Assembly (NCBI RefSeq): GCF_003432075.1
Contig: NZ_QWBU01000012.1
Span: 1-64,000, forward strand
DNA from: Shinella sp. WSJ-2
GTDB lineage: Bacteria > Pseudomonadota > Alphaproteobacteria > Rhizobiales > Rhizobiaceae
Direction: 5' to 3'
DNA length: 64,000 nt
Position 1 is the stretch's first letter, and each line of letters starts with the position of its first letter. Below the pieces are notes generated by a model. It was not told where the DNA came from. It was given only the letters and a program-made list of their open reading frames with translations, and did no database searches. Shown here one piece after another: positions 49,843 through 59,218 of this stretch. Position numbers and translations under genes: made by a program.

Positions 49843-51210
49843 TCAGGCCGCAGCGGCCACAACGCGGTTGCGACCGGAGCGTTTGGCTTCGTAAAGCGCG
49901 GTATCGGCGCGCTTCAGTAAGCTGTCCGGGCTATCGCCGGCTGGCAGGACGGAAGCGGTGCCCATCGAGGCGGTAATCGGCAACAGGACATCCGTGCCCG
50001 GAATGCGGAACGGCTCGAGTTCGACGATCGTGCGGAGGCGCTCCGCCACCCCAGCCGCCATTTCCGGCGTCGTGTCCGGCATCACGAGCACGAACTCCTC
50101 CCCGCCATAGCGGCAGGCGAGATCGGCGCCGCGCACGGCCGAGCGCACACGGTTGGCGAATTCGCGCAGTACCGCGTCGCCGGCATCATGGCCATAGGTG
50201 TCGTTGACCAGCTTGAAACGGTCGATATCCGTAATGCAGACCGAGAGCGGCCGGGCACGCGCCGTCGCACGGTCGATCAGCAGCTTCATGTGGTTGTCGA
50301 GATAGCGGCGGTTGTGCAGCCCCGTCAGGCCGTCCGTCACGGCAAGCTCTATCGTCTGGCGCACACTCGCGCGCAGACGGTCGTTACAGCGCTTGCGGCG
50401 GATCTGGGTGAGGCTGCGGGCTATCAGCTCGTTGGGGTCGATCGGCCGGATCAGGTAATCCGTGACGCCGAGATCGAGCGCGCGCACAACCATGTCGTCG
50501 TCGCCCTGCTCGGCGATCAGCAGGATCGGCAGGAAGCGCGTGCGCTCCAGCGACCGTAACTGCGAGCAAAGGCGCAGCGGGTCGTAATCCGTGAAATTGG
50601 CGTTGACGATGACAAGCTCGTAATTGCTCTCGGCCGCCTGGAATAGCGCCGCCTGCGGATCGGACATGCAGGTGACTTCGGCGATGGGCTTCAGGGCACG
50701 CGCAACACGCTCCTGCGAGCTCGCACGGCCGTCGACCAACAGAATGTCGCCCGGCTCGTCGCCGAGATTGCTGTCCAGCCCGTCTTCCATCGAGATGGCG
50801 CGGGCGGTCGTTGCGCGCATGCGCAGTTCATCCGTCAGCGTCTTGAGGCGAACGAGGCTTTTCACCCGCGACATCAGCTGCAGGTCGTTGACCGGCTTGG
50901 TGAGAAAATCGTCGGCACCGGCCTTCAGGCCGCGCACGCGGTCGGACGGCTGGTCGAGCGCCGTGACCATGACAACGGGAATATGGGCAGTGCGCGGATT
51001 GGCCTTCAACCGCTCGCACACTTCGAAACCATCGATGCCGGGCATCATAATGTCGAGCAGGATGAGGTCGACCTGGGTACGCTCGCAGATCGATAGCGCC
51101 TCATACCCGTTTTCGGCCGTCAGCACGTCGAAGTACTCCGCGAGCAGCCGCGCTTCAAGCAGCTTCACGTTGGCCGGAATATCATCGACGACGAGGATGC
51201 GTGCTGTCAT
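49843..51210 (-). CDS. pleD: PleD response regulator / diguanylate cyclase
   Basis: Makes cyclic-di-GMP when phosphorylated by the PleC/DivJ type kinases and controls the polar development and motility cycle. 455 residues: REC1 (about 1-120, VDLILLDIMMPGIDGFEVCE with phospho-Asp), a degenerate REC2 (about 150-265, FLPILLIAEQGDDDMVVRAL), then a GGDEF domain (about 290-455) with the active site YGGEEF and, five residues before it, the inhibitory I-site RGAD. All parts of Caulobacter PleD are present in order. It is 15 nt downstream of divK. Confidence 0.96.
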   Translation of the reverse strand: MTARILVVDDIPANVKLLEARLLAEYFDVLTAENGYEALSICERTQVDLILLDIMMPGIDGFEVCERLKANPRTAHIPVVMVTALDQPSDRVRGLKAGADDFLTKPVNDLQLMSRVKSLVRLKTLTDELRMRATTARAISMEDGLDSNLGDEPGDILLVDGRASSQERVARALKPIAEVTCMSDPQAALFQAAESNYELVIVNANFTDYDPLRLCSQLRSLERTRFLPILLIAEQGDDDMVVRALDLGVTDYLIRPIDPNELIARSLTQIRRKRCNDRLRASVRQTIELAVTDGLTGLHNRRYLDNHMKLLIDRATARARPLSVCITDIDRFKLVNDTYGHDAGDAVLREFANRVRSAVRGADLACRYGGEEFVLVMPDTTPEMAAGVAERLRTIVELEPFRIPGTDVLLPITASMGTASVLPAGDSPDSLLKRADTALYEAKRSGRNRVVAAAA

Positions 51211-51225
51211 GGTCGCGCCCCTGCC

Positions 51226-51597
51226 TCACGCGTCGCCGAGATAGGTTTTGATCGTCTCGATGAATTTCGGCACGGAAATCGGCTTGGAGACATAGGCCTC
51301 GCAACCGCCCTGCCGGATGCGCTCCTCGTCGCCCTTCATCGCAAAGGCCGTAACCGCGATGACAGGGATCACGTGAAGCTCGTCGTCCTCTTTCAGCCAC
51401 TTCGTGACTTCAAGGCCGGAGACCTCCGGAAGCTGGATATCCATCAAAATCAGATCGGGGCGATATTTGCGGGCAAGATCAAGGGCTTCCATACCGTTCC
51501 GGGTCTGGATGGTCGTGTAGCCGGACGCCTCGATAAGGTCCCGGAAGAGCTTCATGTTGAGCTCGTTGTCCTCGACAATCATGACCTGCTTGGGCAT
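51226..51597 (-). CDS. divK: DivK single-domain response regulator
   Basis: 123 residues, exactly the DivK size. REC domain only: [20 protein letters not shown], the phospho-acceptor Asp in [17 protein letters not shown] (about 53), [13 protein letters not shown] and the Lys in [12 protein letters not shown]. It signals through DivJ/PleC and DivL-CckA to lower CtrA activity. The ATG at 51597 is preferred because of the conserved start; the frame is open upstream. First gene of divK-pleD. Confidence 0.97.
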   Translation of the reverse strand: MPKQVMIVEDNELNMKLFRDLIEASGYTTIQTRNGMEALDLARKYRPDLILMDIQLPEVSGLEVTKWLKEDDELHVIPVIAVTAFAMKGDEERIRQGGCEAYVSKPISVPKFIETIKTYLGDA

Positions 51598-51738
51598 CGT
51601 AAGTCCCTGTTCCTCTGACCGGCCTTGCAACCCATCGGAAGATGGATAAGTTGCGGCAAAGCCGAAATCACCCAGCCTGACCGCAGCCACGTTAGCGTCA
51701 CTTGGTTGATTAAAAGGTAAATTTCCCGAGGGAAAAGA

Positions 51739-52029
51739 ATGAAAAGCCAAAAAGATACACTTGCGGCAGAGGCTGCGGAGGCAACTGCCGTCACCATTCT
51801 CGGCTGGCTTGCCGGCGAGCCGGAACTTCTATCGCGTTTCCTGGCGCTGACGGGTGTCTCACCGTCCGAAGTGCGTACAGCCGTCAAAGATACCGGCTTC
51901 CTCGCGGGCATCGTCGATTTCCTGATGAGCCACGAGCCGGATCTGCTGGCTTTCTGCGACGCGACCGGCACCAAACCGGAAGCAGTCGTGCACGCCCATG
52001 CGGTACTGTCAGGCCCCGCCGACTGGTGA
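51739..52029 (+). CDS. DUF3572 family protein
   Basis: 96 residues, helical and acidic: [60 protein letters not shown], and [20 protein letters not shown]. This is the alphaproteobacterial DUF3572 pattern; function unknown. GAGGGAAAAGA precedes the ATG. It is divergent from divK with 141 bp between. Confidence 0.9.
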   Translation: MKSQKDTLAAEAAEATAVTILGWLAGEPELLSRFLALTGVSPSEVRTAVKDTGFLAGIVDFLMSHEPDLLAFCDATGTKPEAVVHAHAVLSGPADW

Positions 52030-52097
52030 GTCGGCAGCGGCAGACAGCGTTCCCGCGCCTGTCTGTGTACGGTCATGCATTACACTCCGGGCGACAC

Positions 52098-52147
52098 TTG
52101 AGACTCGTGAATTTAGGCACTAATGTCGCGATGTTCAATGTTTGTTC
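52098..52147 (+). promoter_or_regulatory. dinB promoter with SOS (LexA) box
   Basis: TTGAGA (52098-52103), 17 nt, TAATGT (52121-52126), and the alphaproteobacterial LexA box GTTC-AATGTTT-GTTC (52133-52147) covering the predicted transcription start. It lies 6 nt before the preferred dinB ATG. Confidence 0.85.
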
Positions 52148-52153
52148 CTAAAG

Positions 52154-53500
52154 ATGCGTACTGCCGCACCACACTTTCCGGGCTTCTGTCGCGACTGCCT
52201 GACCGGGCAGAAGGCGGACCTGCGCCGCTGCAGCGCCTGCGGCAGCCCGCGCCTCATCTATCATGACGAACTCTACGACCTGACGCTGGCGCATATCGAC
52301 TGCGACGCCTTTTATGCCGCCGTCGAAAAGCGCGACAATCCCGAGCTTGCCGACAAACCGGTTATCATCGGTGGTGGCAAGCGCGGCGTCGTTTCCACCG
52401 CCTGTTACGTGGCCCGCATCCACGGCGTGCGTTCGGCAATGCCGATGTTCAAGGCACTGGAGGCCTGCCCCAATGCCATCGTCATTCCGCCGGACATGGA
52501 AAAATACGTCAAGGTCGGCCGCGAGGTACGCACCATGATGCAGGAGCTGACCCCGCTGGTGCAGCCACTGTCCATCGACGAGGCCTTTCTGGAACTGAGG
52601 GGTACGGAACGCCTGCACCACGATCCCCCTGCCCGCGTGCTCGCCCGCTTCGTCCAGCGCGTGGAAAAGGAGATAGGCATCACCATTTCCGTCGGTCTCT
52701 CCTACTGCAAATTTCTCGCCAAGGTCGCCTCCGATCTTAACAAGCCGCGCGGTTTCTCCGTCATCGGCGAGAAGGAAGCATTGGATTTCCTTAAAGATAA
52801 ACCGGTGCGCCTCATCTGGGGCGTCGGAAAGACCTTTGCGGAGACGCTGGAGCGCGACGGCATCCGCAGCGTCGGCCAGCTCCAGACCATGGAAGAGACC
52901 GACCTGATGCGCCGCTACGGCGTGATGGGCAAGCGGCTATTCAACCTCTCGCGCGGCCAGGACGACCGCGAGGTCCACCTGAACGACGCCGCAAAGAGCG
53001 TTTCGTCCGAAACCACGTTCTTCGATGATCTCTCCGGCTATGACGAACTCGTCGCGCATCTGCGCCGTCTCAGCGAAAAGGTTGCCGCGCGGCTACGCAA
53101 ATCCGGCATCGCCGGCCATACCGTCGTGCTCAAGCTGAAGACCGCCGACTTCAAGAGCCGCACGCGCAACCGCAAGCTCGAAGACCCGACCATGCTCGCC
53201 GACCGCATCTTCCGCACCGGCATCGAGCTTTTGCGCAAGGAGACCGACGGCACGAAATACCGCCTGATTGGCATCGGCGTCACGGATCTCACCGATCCCG
53301 GCCGCGCCGACCCGCCCGATCTCGTCGATCCCGCCGCCGGCCGCCGTGCCGCCGCCGAAGCGGCGATGAACATTCTGCGCGACAAATTCGGCAAGGCGAG
53401 TGTCGAGACCGGCTATACATTCGGCAAATCCGGCCCCGACCGCTTTCACGGAAAGTTGACTTTCAAGACGGCCGGAAAAATCGACGACCCCACCGAATAA
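52154..53500 (+). CDS. dinB: DNA polymerase IV (Y family)
   Basis: Error-prone translesion polymerase. 448 residues from ATG 52154; a TTG at 52142 is the alternative but falls within the SOS box. It carries an N-terminal zinc-ribbon-like extension with two CxxC pairs (CRDC and CSAC), absent in E. coli DinB. The polymerase core has [40 protein letters not shown] and [11 protein letters not shown] (catalytic Asp-Glu), and [20 protein letters not shown]. The little-finger domain follows. There is no clear C-terminal QLxLF clamp motif; [11 protein letters not shown] ends the protein. Confidence 0.95.
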   Translation: MRTAAPHFPGFCRDCLTGQKADLRRCSACGSPRLIYHDELYDLTLAHIDCDAFYAAVEKRDNPELADKPVIIGGGKRGVVSTACYVARIHGVRSAMPMFKALEACPNAIVIPPDMEKYVKVGREVRTMMQELTPLVQPLSIDEAFLELRGTERLHHDPPARVLARFVQRVEKEIGITISVGLSYCKFLAKVASDLNKPRGFSVIGEKEALDFLKDKPVRLIWGVGKTFAETLERDGIRSVGQLQTMEETDLMRRYGVMGKRLFNLSRGQDDREVHLNDAAKSVSSETTFFDDLSGYDELVAHLRRLSEKVAARLRKSGIAGHTVVLKLKTADFKSRTRNRKLEDPTMLADRIFRTGIELLRKETDGTKYRLIGIGVTDLTDPGRADPPDLVDPAAGRRAAAEAAMNILRDKFGKASVETGYTFGKSGPDRFHGKLTFKTAGKIDDPTE

Positions 53501-53631
53501 ATCCCGGCAAACCGGCGTTCTTCCCTGCATCGGGTTGGCACAGATCGGGGGATCGGCCGGGTGCATCAAGCCTTCCTTAAATCAGATGCACTAGGCTTGC
53601 CGTCGGTTTGTATTGCGTACGGATGGGTAAC

Positions 53632-54945
53632 ATGAAGTTTCGCCTGGCGACTGGTATGAGCATACTTGGCCTGCTGTTGAGCTGCGGTACCGCGCTTGCG
53701 GGCACGCTCGAAGGGCCGTTGCAGATCATCGTGTCGAAGGATCTGCAGGAACTGAAGATCTACGATGGCGGCGTGGTCGTCGCCACTTCGCATGTGTCCA
53801 CCGGCAAGGCCGGCCATTCGACGCCGACGGGCATCTTCTCGATCCTGGAGAAGAAGCGCACGCATTTCTCCAATATCTATGACAGCGCGCCGATGCCCTT
53901 CATGCAGCGGCTCACCTGGTCGGGCATCGCGCTGCACGCCTCCAACAGTGTGCCGTCCTATCCCGCCTCGCACGGCTGCGTGCGCCTGCCGAACGCCTTT
54001 GCCAAGACGCTGTTCAGCGTGACGCGGCGCGGCGGCCATGTGCTGATCACCGACCGCGAGATCGTGCCGCAGGAAATCGTTCATGCGGCGCTGTTCAAGC
54101 CCGTCGTCGTGGTGCCGGATACACCGCTTCTCTCCCAGGCGGGTCTGCGGCCCGGCCTGATCGAGGCCGGCGACAAGGCCGTCGAGGTCGCGATGACCGA
54201 TCCCAAGCCGGAAATCCTCACGCCGGCCGTACAGAAGACCGAGCAGGACCCGATCCGCATCCTCGTCACCCGCCGCGGCGACCGCGAGATGATGATCGAC
54301 CTCCAGACGCTGCTGACCTCGCTCGGTTATGACGCCGGGATACCGGACGGACTGCACGGCAAGCAGACCGTCATCGCCATTCGCGCCTTCCAGCTTGCCG
54401 AAGGCCTGAAGGAAGACGGCATGGTGACGCCCGAACTCGTCGCCGCCGTCTACGCCAAAGCCGGCAAGGGCGCGCCGCCGAACGGCCAGATCCTCGTGCG
54501 CCAGAAATTCAAGCCGCTGGTCGAGGCCGCCATCACCATCCGCAACCCGGAAATCGCGCTCGGCACCCATTTCCTGCTCGCCCGCGACGTCGATAGCGAC
54601 AAGGGCAAGGCGGACTGGTTCGGCGTCAGCGTCGACAACCAGCTCTCGCCCACTACGCTGAAGCGCCTCGGCATCACCACCGAAGCCGACGCCACGCAGC
54701 CGGACGCGCTGGCGAAGACGCTCGACCGGCTGGACATCCCCGCCGACACGCGCCTGCGTATCTCCGAGCTGATGGGCGAAGGCGCCTCGCTGTCGATCTC
54801 CGACACCGGCCTTGGCCCGGAAACCGGTGACGGCACGGACTTCATCACCGTGACGCGCAAGGTGCAGCAGAAGGCCGATGCCTCGGCGGTGCAGGGCACC
54901 AAGAAAAGGAAGAAAAAGACGTCATCGATCACGGTCGTGAATTGA
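53632..54945 (+). CDS. L,D-transpeptidase (YkuD) with peptidoglycan-binding domain
   Basis: 437 residues from ATG 53632 (ATG 53623 is possible). A signal peptide covers about 1-24. The YkuD domain (about 30-155) opens with QIIVSKDLQELKIYDGGVVV and contains HASNSVPSYPASHGCVRLPN with the His and catalytic Cys (SHGC). A peptidoglycan-binding-like repeat follows at about 230-285 (LQTLLTSLGYDAGIPDGLHG), then a region of unknown fold and a basic tail KKRKKKTSS. It forms 3-3 cross-links or attaches proteins to peptidoglycan in the periplasm. The stop codon overlaps the next reading frame by 4 bp. Confidence 0.92.
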   Translation: MKFRLATGMSILGLLLSCGTALAGTLEGPLQIIVSKDLQELKIYDGGVVVATSHVSTGKAGHSTPTGIFSILEKKRTHFSNIYDSAPMPFMQRLTWSGIALHASNSVPSYPASHGCVRLPNAFAKTLFSVTRRGGHVLITDREIVPQEIVHAALFKPVVVVPDTPLLSQAGLRPGLIEAGDKAVEVAMTDPKPEILTPAVQKTEQDPIRILVTRRGDREMMIDLQTLLTSLGYDAGIPDGLHGKQTVIAIRAFQLAEGLKEDGMVTPELVAAVYAKAGKGAPPNGQILVRQKFKPLVEAAITIRNPEIALGTHFLLARDVDSDKGKADWFGVSVDNQLSPTTLKRLGITTEADATQPDALAKTLDRLDIPADTRLRISELMGEGASLSISDTGLGPETGDGTDFITVTRKVQQKADASAVQGTKKRKKKTSSITVVN

Positions 54946-55356
54946 CGGAGCAGACGGCCGTTTGTTTCCAGGTCGAGGAGGTCTTCGCCGAAGAGAATGA
55001 CCTTCTCGTCCTGTCTCTCGCCTTCGCCTCTCCGGAGGACCCGCTCGACATCGTCCATATCGCCTGCGGACGTGCGCGAAGCGGCTCAAGCCCGCCGCCG
55101 GCCGAAGACCTGCTCTATGTGGAACGCACCGACCGGGAACTCGCCTGCGACGGCCGCGACGTGCTGTGTCTTGCCGACAGGATCGAACTCGGCTCACGCA
55201 AGCCGGCGGCCGACGCGTTGAGGTTGCCGGCCCACACTCACACTTTGTTCCGGTTCGATAAATCCAGCTCTGCTCGGCGAAGCGATCACCGTCCTGACTG
55301 CCATGGTCATGGCGGGGCAAACACAGGTCGCCATCAATGACGCGCTGAAGCTTTGA
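54942..55356 (+). pseudogene. Unknown gene broken by a +1 frameshift near its end
   Basis: TTG start at 54942 overlapping the previous stop (MTEQTAVCFQVEEVFAEEND). Coding character (LLVLSLAFASPEDPLDIVHI, IELGSRKPAADALRLPAH) continues to FRFD, then the frame shifts: removing one A at 55260 restores NPALLGEAITVLTAMVMAGQ and TQVAINDALKL before TGA at 55354-55356. Without correction the ORF ends at 55340 in a low-quality tail. It may be a true frameshift mutation or a sequencing error in GATAAATCC. I do not recognise the family; it is coupled to the L,D-transpeptidase. Confidence 0.7.
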
Positions 55357-55365
55357 GCCGGCCCG

Positions 55366-58300
55366 CTAGACCAGCTCCACATCCAGCACACCCGGCGCCG
55401 AACGCAGGGCGGCGGCGATTTCGGGGGAGATGCGGAAGCGTTCGTTCAGCTCCACCTCGATCTCGCGCTGGCCGTTGTCCTTGATAACGATGAACGAAAC
55501 GAGGCCGTCGCCTTTCGTGTTGAGATGGGCGGCGATGGAGCGCAGCGGGCCACTGTCGCGGACATAGACGCGCAACGCTTTCTGGGTCTGGAGCGACTCC
55601 TCCTCCAACGAGCGAAGGGTCTGGATACGCAAGCCGATACCTTCCGGGCGCTCTTCCGCCTGCACCGTCATGACCAGTGATTTGCCGGGCTCCAGCAGGT
55701 CGCGATACTGGTTGAGCATTTCGGAAAACAGCACGGCCTCGAACTGGCCGGACGAATCCGAGAAGGCGACGATGCCCATCTTGTTGCCGGTGCGCGTCTT
55801 GCGCTCCTGTTTGGAGGTGACCGTGCCGGCCAGGCGGCCGGCCGTCGCACCGCGCTTCACGGCAGCGGAAAAATCGCCGAAAGTCTGCACGCGCATTTTC
55901 GCCAGCAGCGGCGCATAGGTATCGAGCGGATGGGCGGAGAGGAAGAAGCCGAGCACCTGGAACTCGCGGTGCAGTTTTTCAGAGGCGAGCCAGGGCGTGT
56001 AGGCCGGCAGCGTGATGACCTCCGGCCCGGTCGCCGCGCCCATGCCGAAAATGTCGCCCTGCCCGCTCGTCTTGTTTTCCTGCGCGCGCTGGGCAGCACC
56101 CAACAGACGGTCGAGGCCGGCGATCATGGCGGCGCGGTCGTGACCGAAGCAGTCGAAGGCGCCGGCGACGATCAGGCTTTCGAAGACGCGGCGGTTGACG
56201 AATTTCGGATCGATGCGCGTGCAGAAATCCTCGAGGCTCTTGAACGGCTTGTCGCCGCGCACCTCGACAATATGCTGCACCGCCGCCTCGCCGACGCCCT
56301 TGATGGCGGCGAGCGCGTAATAGATGCGGTTCTCGCCGGTTTCGAAATGCGCGAATGACGTCTGCACCGACGGCGGGATGACGGCGATGCCGAGGCGGCC
56401 GGCGTCCTGCCGGAAATCGTTCAGCTTGTCCGTGTTGGACATATCGTAGGTCATCGACGCGGCGAGGAACTCGACCGGGTAATGCGCCTTCAGATAGGCC
56501 GTCTGGTAGGAGACGATGGCGTAGGCCGCGGCGTGCGACTTGTTGAAGCCGTAGTTGGCGAATTTGGCAAGCAGGTCGAAAATGAGGTCGGCCTGCGGCT
56601 TCGACACGCCGTTCTTCACCGCGCCGTCGACGAAGCGGGCGCGCTGCTTGTCCATCTCCTCCTTGATCTTCTTGCCCATGGCACGGCGCAAGAGATCGGC
56701 CTCGCCGAGTGAATAGCCCGACAGCACCTGGGCGATCTGCATCACCTGTTCCTGGTAGACGATAACGCCCTGGGTTTCCTTGAGCAGATGATCGATCGTC
56801 GGATGGATCGATTCGATCTCCTCCTCGCCGTGCTTGCGGGCGTTGTAGACCGGAATGTTCTCCATCGGGCCGGGACGGTAGAGCGCGACCAGCGCGATGA
56901 TGTCCTCGATGCAGTCGGGCCGCATGCCGATCAGCGCCTTGCGCATGCCGGCGCTTTCCACCTGGAACACGCCGACCGTCTCGCCCCGCGACAGCATCTC
57001 ATAGGTCAGCTGGTCGTCCAGCGGCAGGCTTTCGAGATGGACCTCGATATTGCGCTTGCGGATGAAATCCACGGCGGTCTTCAGGACGGTGAGCGTCTTC
57101 AGGCCAAGGAAGTCGAACTTCACGAGGCCGGCCTGTTCCACCCATTTCATATTGAACTGCGTGACCGGCATGTCGGAGCGCGGATCGCGGTACATCGGCA
57201 CCAGCTGAGACAGCGGTCGGTCGCCGATCACGATGCCGGCGGCATGCGTGGAGGCGTGGCGGTAGAGGCCTTCGATCTTCTGGGCGATATCGAGCAGGCG
57301 GGCGACGACCGGCTCCTTCTCCGCCTCCTCTTGCAGCTTCGGCTCTTCCTCGATCGCCTTGTAGAGCGGTGTCGGATTGGCTGGATTGTTCGGCACGAGC
57401 TTGCAGATCTTGTCGACCTGGCCATAGGGCATTTCGAGAACGCGGCCGACGTCGCGCAACGCCGCGCGGGCCTGCAGCGAACCGAAGGTGATGATCTGCG
57501 CCACCTGCTCGCGACCGTATTTCTGCTGCACGTAGCGGATCACCTCTTCGCGGCGATCCTGGCAGAAGTCGATGTCGAAGTCGGGCATCGAGACGCGTTC
57601 CGGGTTGAGGAAGCGTTCGAAGAGCAGCGAGAAGCGCAGCGGATCAACGTCGGTGATGGTGAGCGCATAGGCCACCAGCGAGCCCGCACCGGAGCCGCGG
57701 CCCGGACCGACAGGAATATTGTGCTGCTTGGCCCATTTGATGAAGTCGGCAACGATCAGGAAGTAGCCGGGGAACTTCATGCGCTCGATGACGCTGAGCT
57801 CGAAATCCAGCCGCTCGCGGTAATCCTGCTCCGTATAACCCGGCGATAGGCCGAGCAGCGCCATGCGGTTCTCGAGACCTTCCACCGACTGGCGGCGCAG
57901 CTCTGCCGATTCCGCGCGTTCCGCCTCTTCCGGATCGTCCGTCGCGCCGGTGAAGCGCGGCAGGATCGGCCCGCGCGTCTTCAGCACGAAGGAGCAGCGT
58001 TTGGCGATCTCGACCGTGTTCTCGAGCGCCTCCGGCAGGTCGGCAAAGAGTTTTGCCATGTCCTTGCGGCTCTTGAGGTAGTGATCCGGCGACAGACGGA
58101 AGCGGTTGTCGTCCGACACCATCGCATTGTGCGCCACCGCCATCAGCGCGTCATGCGCATCGTAATCGTCCGGCGACGGGAAGAACGGCTCGTTGGTCGC
58201 GACCAGCGGCACGTCTTGCGCATAGGCGAGCTCGACCATGCGCCGTTCATGCGACTTGTCGTAACGCCCATGGCGCTGCAACTCGATATAAAGTCGATCG

Positions 58301-58863
58301 CCGAACACTGTCTTCAGCGCATCGAGCCGCGCCTTTGCGATAGAAGGCTGCCCGGCAAGGTAGGCCATGTCGACAGGACCGCCCCGCGCGCCGGTCAGCG
58401 CGATCAGTCCATCCGCGCCGCCCGCTGCCAGCCAACTGTAGGCGATACGAACCGCCTGCCCGCTTTCACCGCCGAGATAGGCGCGGCTTACGAGTTCAAC
58501 GAGCCGTGCATAGCCGGCGTCGCTCGCGGCAAGAACGACGATCGACGGCAGTTTCTGAAGTTGCGCCTGTCCGCCGCGCCTTTCCCCCTCGCCCTCGTCT
58601 TCCATGTCGATCGACAGCTGGCAGCCGATCAAGGGCTGGATGCCGTCGCCGACGGCCTTCTGTGAAAATTCGAGCGCCGCGAACAGATTGTTCGTATCGG
58701 TTATGGCAATCGCCGGCTGATGATCGGATACGGCCTTACCGATGATCTTCTTGATCGGCAAAGCGCCTTCGAGCAGCGAGAAGGCCGAGTGCACGCGCAG
58801 ATGCACGAATTCGGGCGTCTCGGCGATCTTCTCGCCAACCGTTACTTCCGCCGCTTCCGCCAT
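55366..58863 (-). CDS. dnaE: DNA polymerase III alpha subunit (DnaE1)
   Basis: Replicative polymerase. 1165 residues from ATG 58863; the frame is open upstream but MAEAAEVTVGEKIAETPEFV fits the rhizobial start. The PHP domain (FVHLRVHSAFSLLEGALPIK) still has its metal-binding His. The palm has VGPGRGSGAGSLVAYAL and the catalytic MPDFDIDFCQDRREE (Asp pair). Finger and thumb motifs, HhH, an OB fold (VQTFGDFSAAVKRGATAGRL, then GNKMGIVAFSDSSGQFEAVL) and the C-terminal region ending in GVLDVELV follow. Full length, not the SOS-inducible DnaE2. Confidence 0.97.
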   Translation of the reverse strand: MAEAAEVTVGEKIAETPEFVHLRVHSAFSLLEGALPIKKIIGKAVSDHQPAIAITDTNNLFAALEFSQKAVGDGIQPLIGCQLSIDMEDEGEGERRGGQAQLQKLPSIVVLAASDAGYARLVELVSRAYLGGESGQAVRIAYSWLAAGGADGLIALTGARGGPVDMAYLAGQPSIAKARLDALKTVFGDRLYIELQRHGRYDKSHERRMVELAYAQDVPLVATNEPFFPSPDDYDAHDALMAVAHNAMVSDDNRFRLSPDHYLKSRKDMAKLFADLPEALENTVEIAKRCSFVLKTRGPILPRFTGATDDPEEAERAESAELRRQSVEGLENRMALLGLSPGYTEQDYRERLDFELSVIERMKFPGYFLIVADFIKWAKQHNIPVGPGRGSGAGSLVAYALTITDVDPLRFSLLFERFLNPERVSMPDFDIDFCQDRREEVIRYVQQKYGREQVAQIITFGSLQARAALRDVGRVLEMPYGQVDKICKLVPNNPANPTPLYKAIEEEPKLQEEAEKEPVVARLLDIAQKIEGLYRHASTHAAGIVIGDRPLSQLVPMYRDPRSDMPVTQFNMKWVEQAGLVKFDFLGLKTLTVLKTAVDFIRKRNIEVHLESLPLDDQLTYEMLSRGETVGVFQVESAGMRKALIGMRPDCIEDIIALVALYRPGPMENIPVYNARKHGEEEIESIHPTIDHLLKETQGVIVYQEQVMQIAQVLSGYSLGEADLLRRAMGKKIKEEMDKQRARFVDGAVKNGVSKPQADLIFDLLAKFANYGFNKSHAAAYAIVSYQTAYLKAHYPVEFLAASMTYDMSNTDKLNDFRQDAGRLGIAVIPPSVQTSFAHFETGENRIYYALAAIKGVGEAAVQHIVEVRGDKPFKSLEDFCTRIDPKFVNRRVFESLIVAGAFDCFGHDRAAMIAGLDRLLGAAQRAQENKTSGQGDIFGMGAATGPEVITLPAYTPWLASEKLHREFQVLGFFLSAHPLDTYAPLLAKMRVQTFGDFSAAVKRGATAGRLAGTVTSKQERKTRTGNKMGIVAFSDSSGQFEAVLFSEMLNQYRDLLEPGKSLVMTVQAEERPEGIGLRIQTLRSLEEESLQTQKALRVYVRDSGPLRSIAAHLNTKGDGLVSFIVIKDNGQREIEVELNERFRISPEIAAALRSAPGVLDVELV

Positions 58864-59004
58864 GTCAAACGTCCTTCCGATCAGAAGAAAGACCTTAAGC
58901 GGATTCGGACCCGTCTCGTCCAGACGGTTCTTGGCTTTGCGCCCGCTTTCCACCGGACGAGGCCGCACGGAAAGCGCAAATGATCAATGGATAGAGTTGT
59001 GCCT

Positions 59005-59091
59005 TCAGATTCCGAACAGGAGAACGGAGAAGCTGGCGACGAACAGGGCGATGGAGGTGAATGCTGCAAAGTCACGAAGAAAATCGGTCAT
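59005..59091 (-). CDS. 28-residue SOS-controlled membrane protein
   Basis: ATG at 59091, TGA at 59007-59005. The protein starts MTDFLRDFAAFTS and continues as one hydrophobic helix IALFVASFSVLLFGI to the C-terminus. The mRNA leader is about 20 nt with AGGAAAGAGAGCC upstream of the ATG. Its promoter contains an SOS box (separate entry), so LexA control is very likely. One-helix micro-proteins under LexA control are known as division inhibitors: Caulobacter SidA, 29 residues, acts on FtsW/FtsN. The gene lies directly upstream of dnaE on the same strand (141 bp gap). Confidence 0.72.
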   Translation of the reverse strand: MTDFLRDFAAFTSIALFVASFSVLLFGI

Positions 59092-59118
59092 TGTGGCTCT
59101 CTTTCCTTTTATGTTTTT

Positions 59119-59147
59119 ATTTTGTTCTATTATTGTTCTCATGTCAA
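59119..59147 (-). promoter_or_regulatory. Promoter with SOS box in the spacer
   Basis: Minus strand: TTGACA (59147-59142), 17 nt, CAAAAT (59124-59119). Inside the spacer is GAAC-AATAATA-GAAC (59138-59124), the reverse complement of the alphaproteobacterial LexA box GTTC-N7-GTTC. Predicted start about 59112, 20 nt before the 28-codon gene. The same box at dinB supports the consensus. Confidence 0.8.
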
Positions 59148-59218
59148 TGGCTTTCCGTCACCCTCTGGACCGGCGCCGCCCAGCGCAATAAGGTCGCCCC
59201 GACCCATGGAGGAATCAG

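Noticed and set aside
51598-51738. CtrA site in the divK upstream region
   Set aside because: GATTAAAAGGTAAATTT has only one good half site; not enough to claim, although CtrA control of divK is known in Caulobacter.
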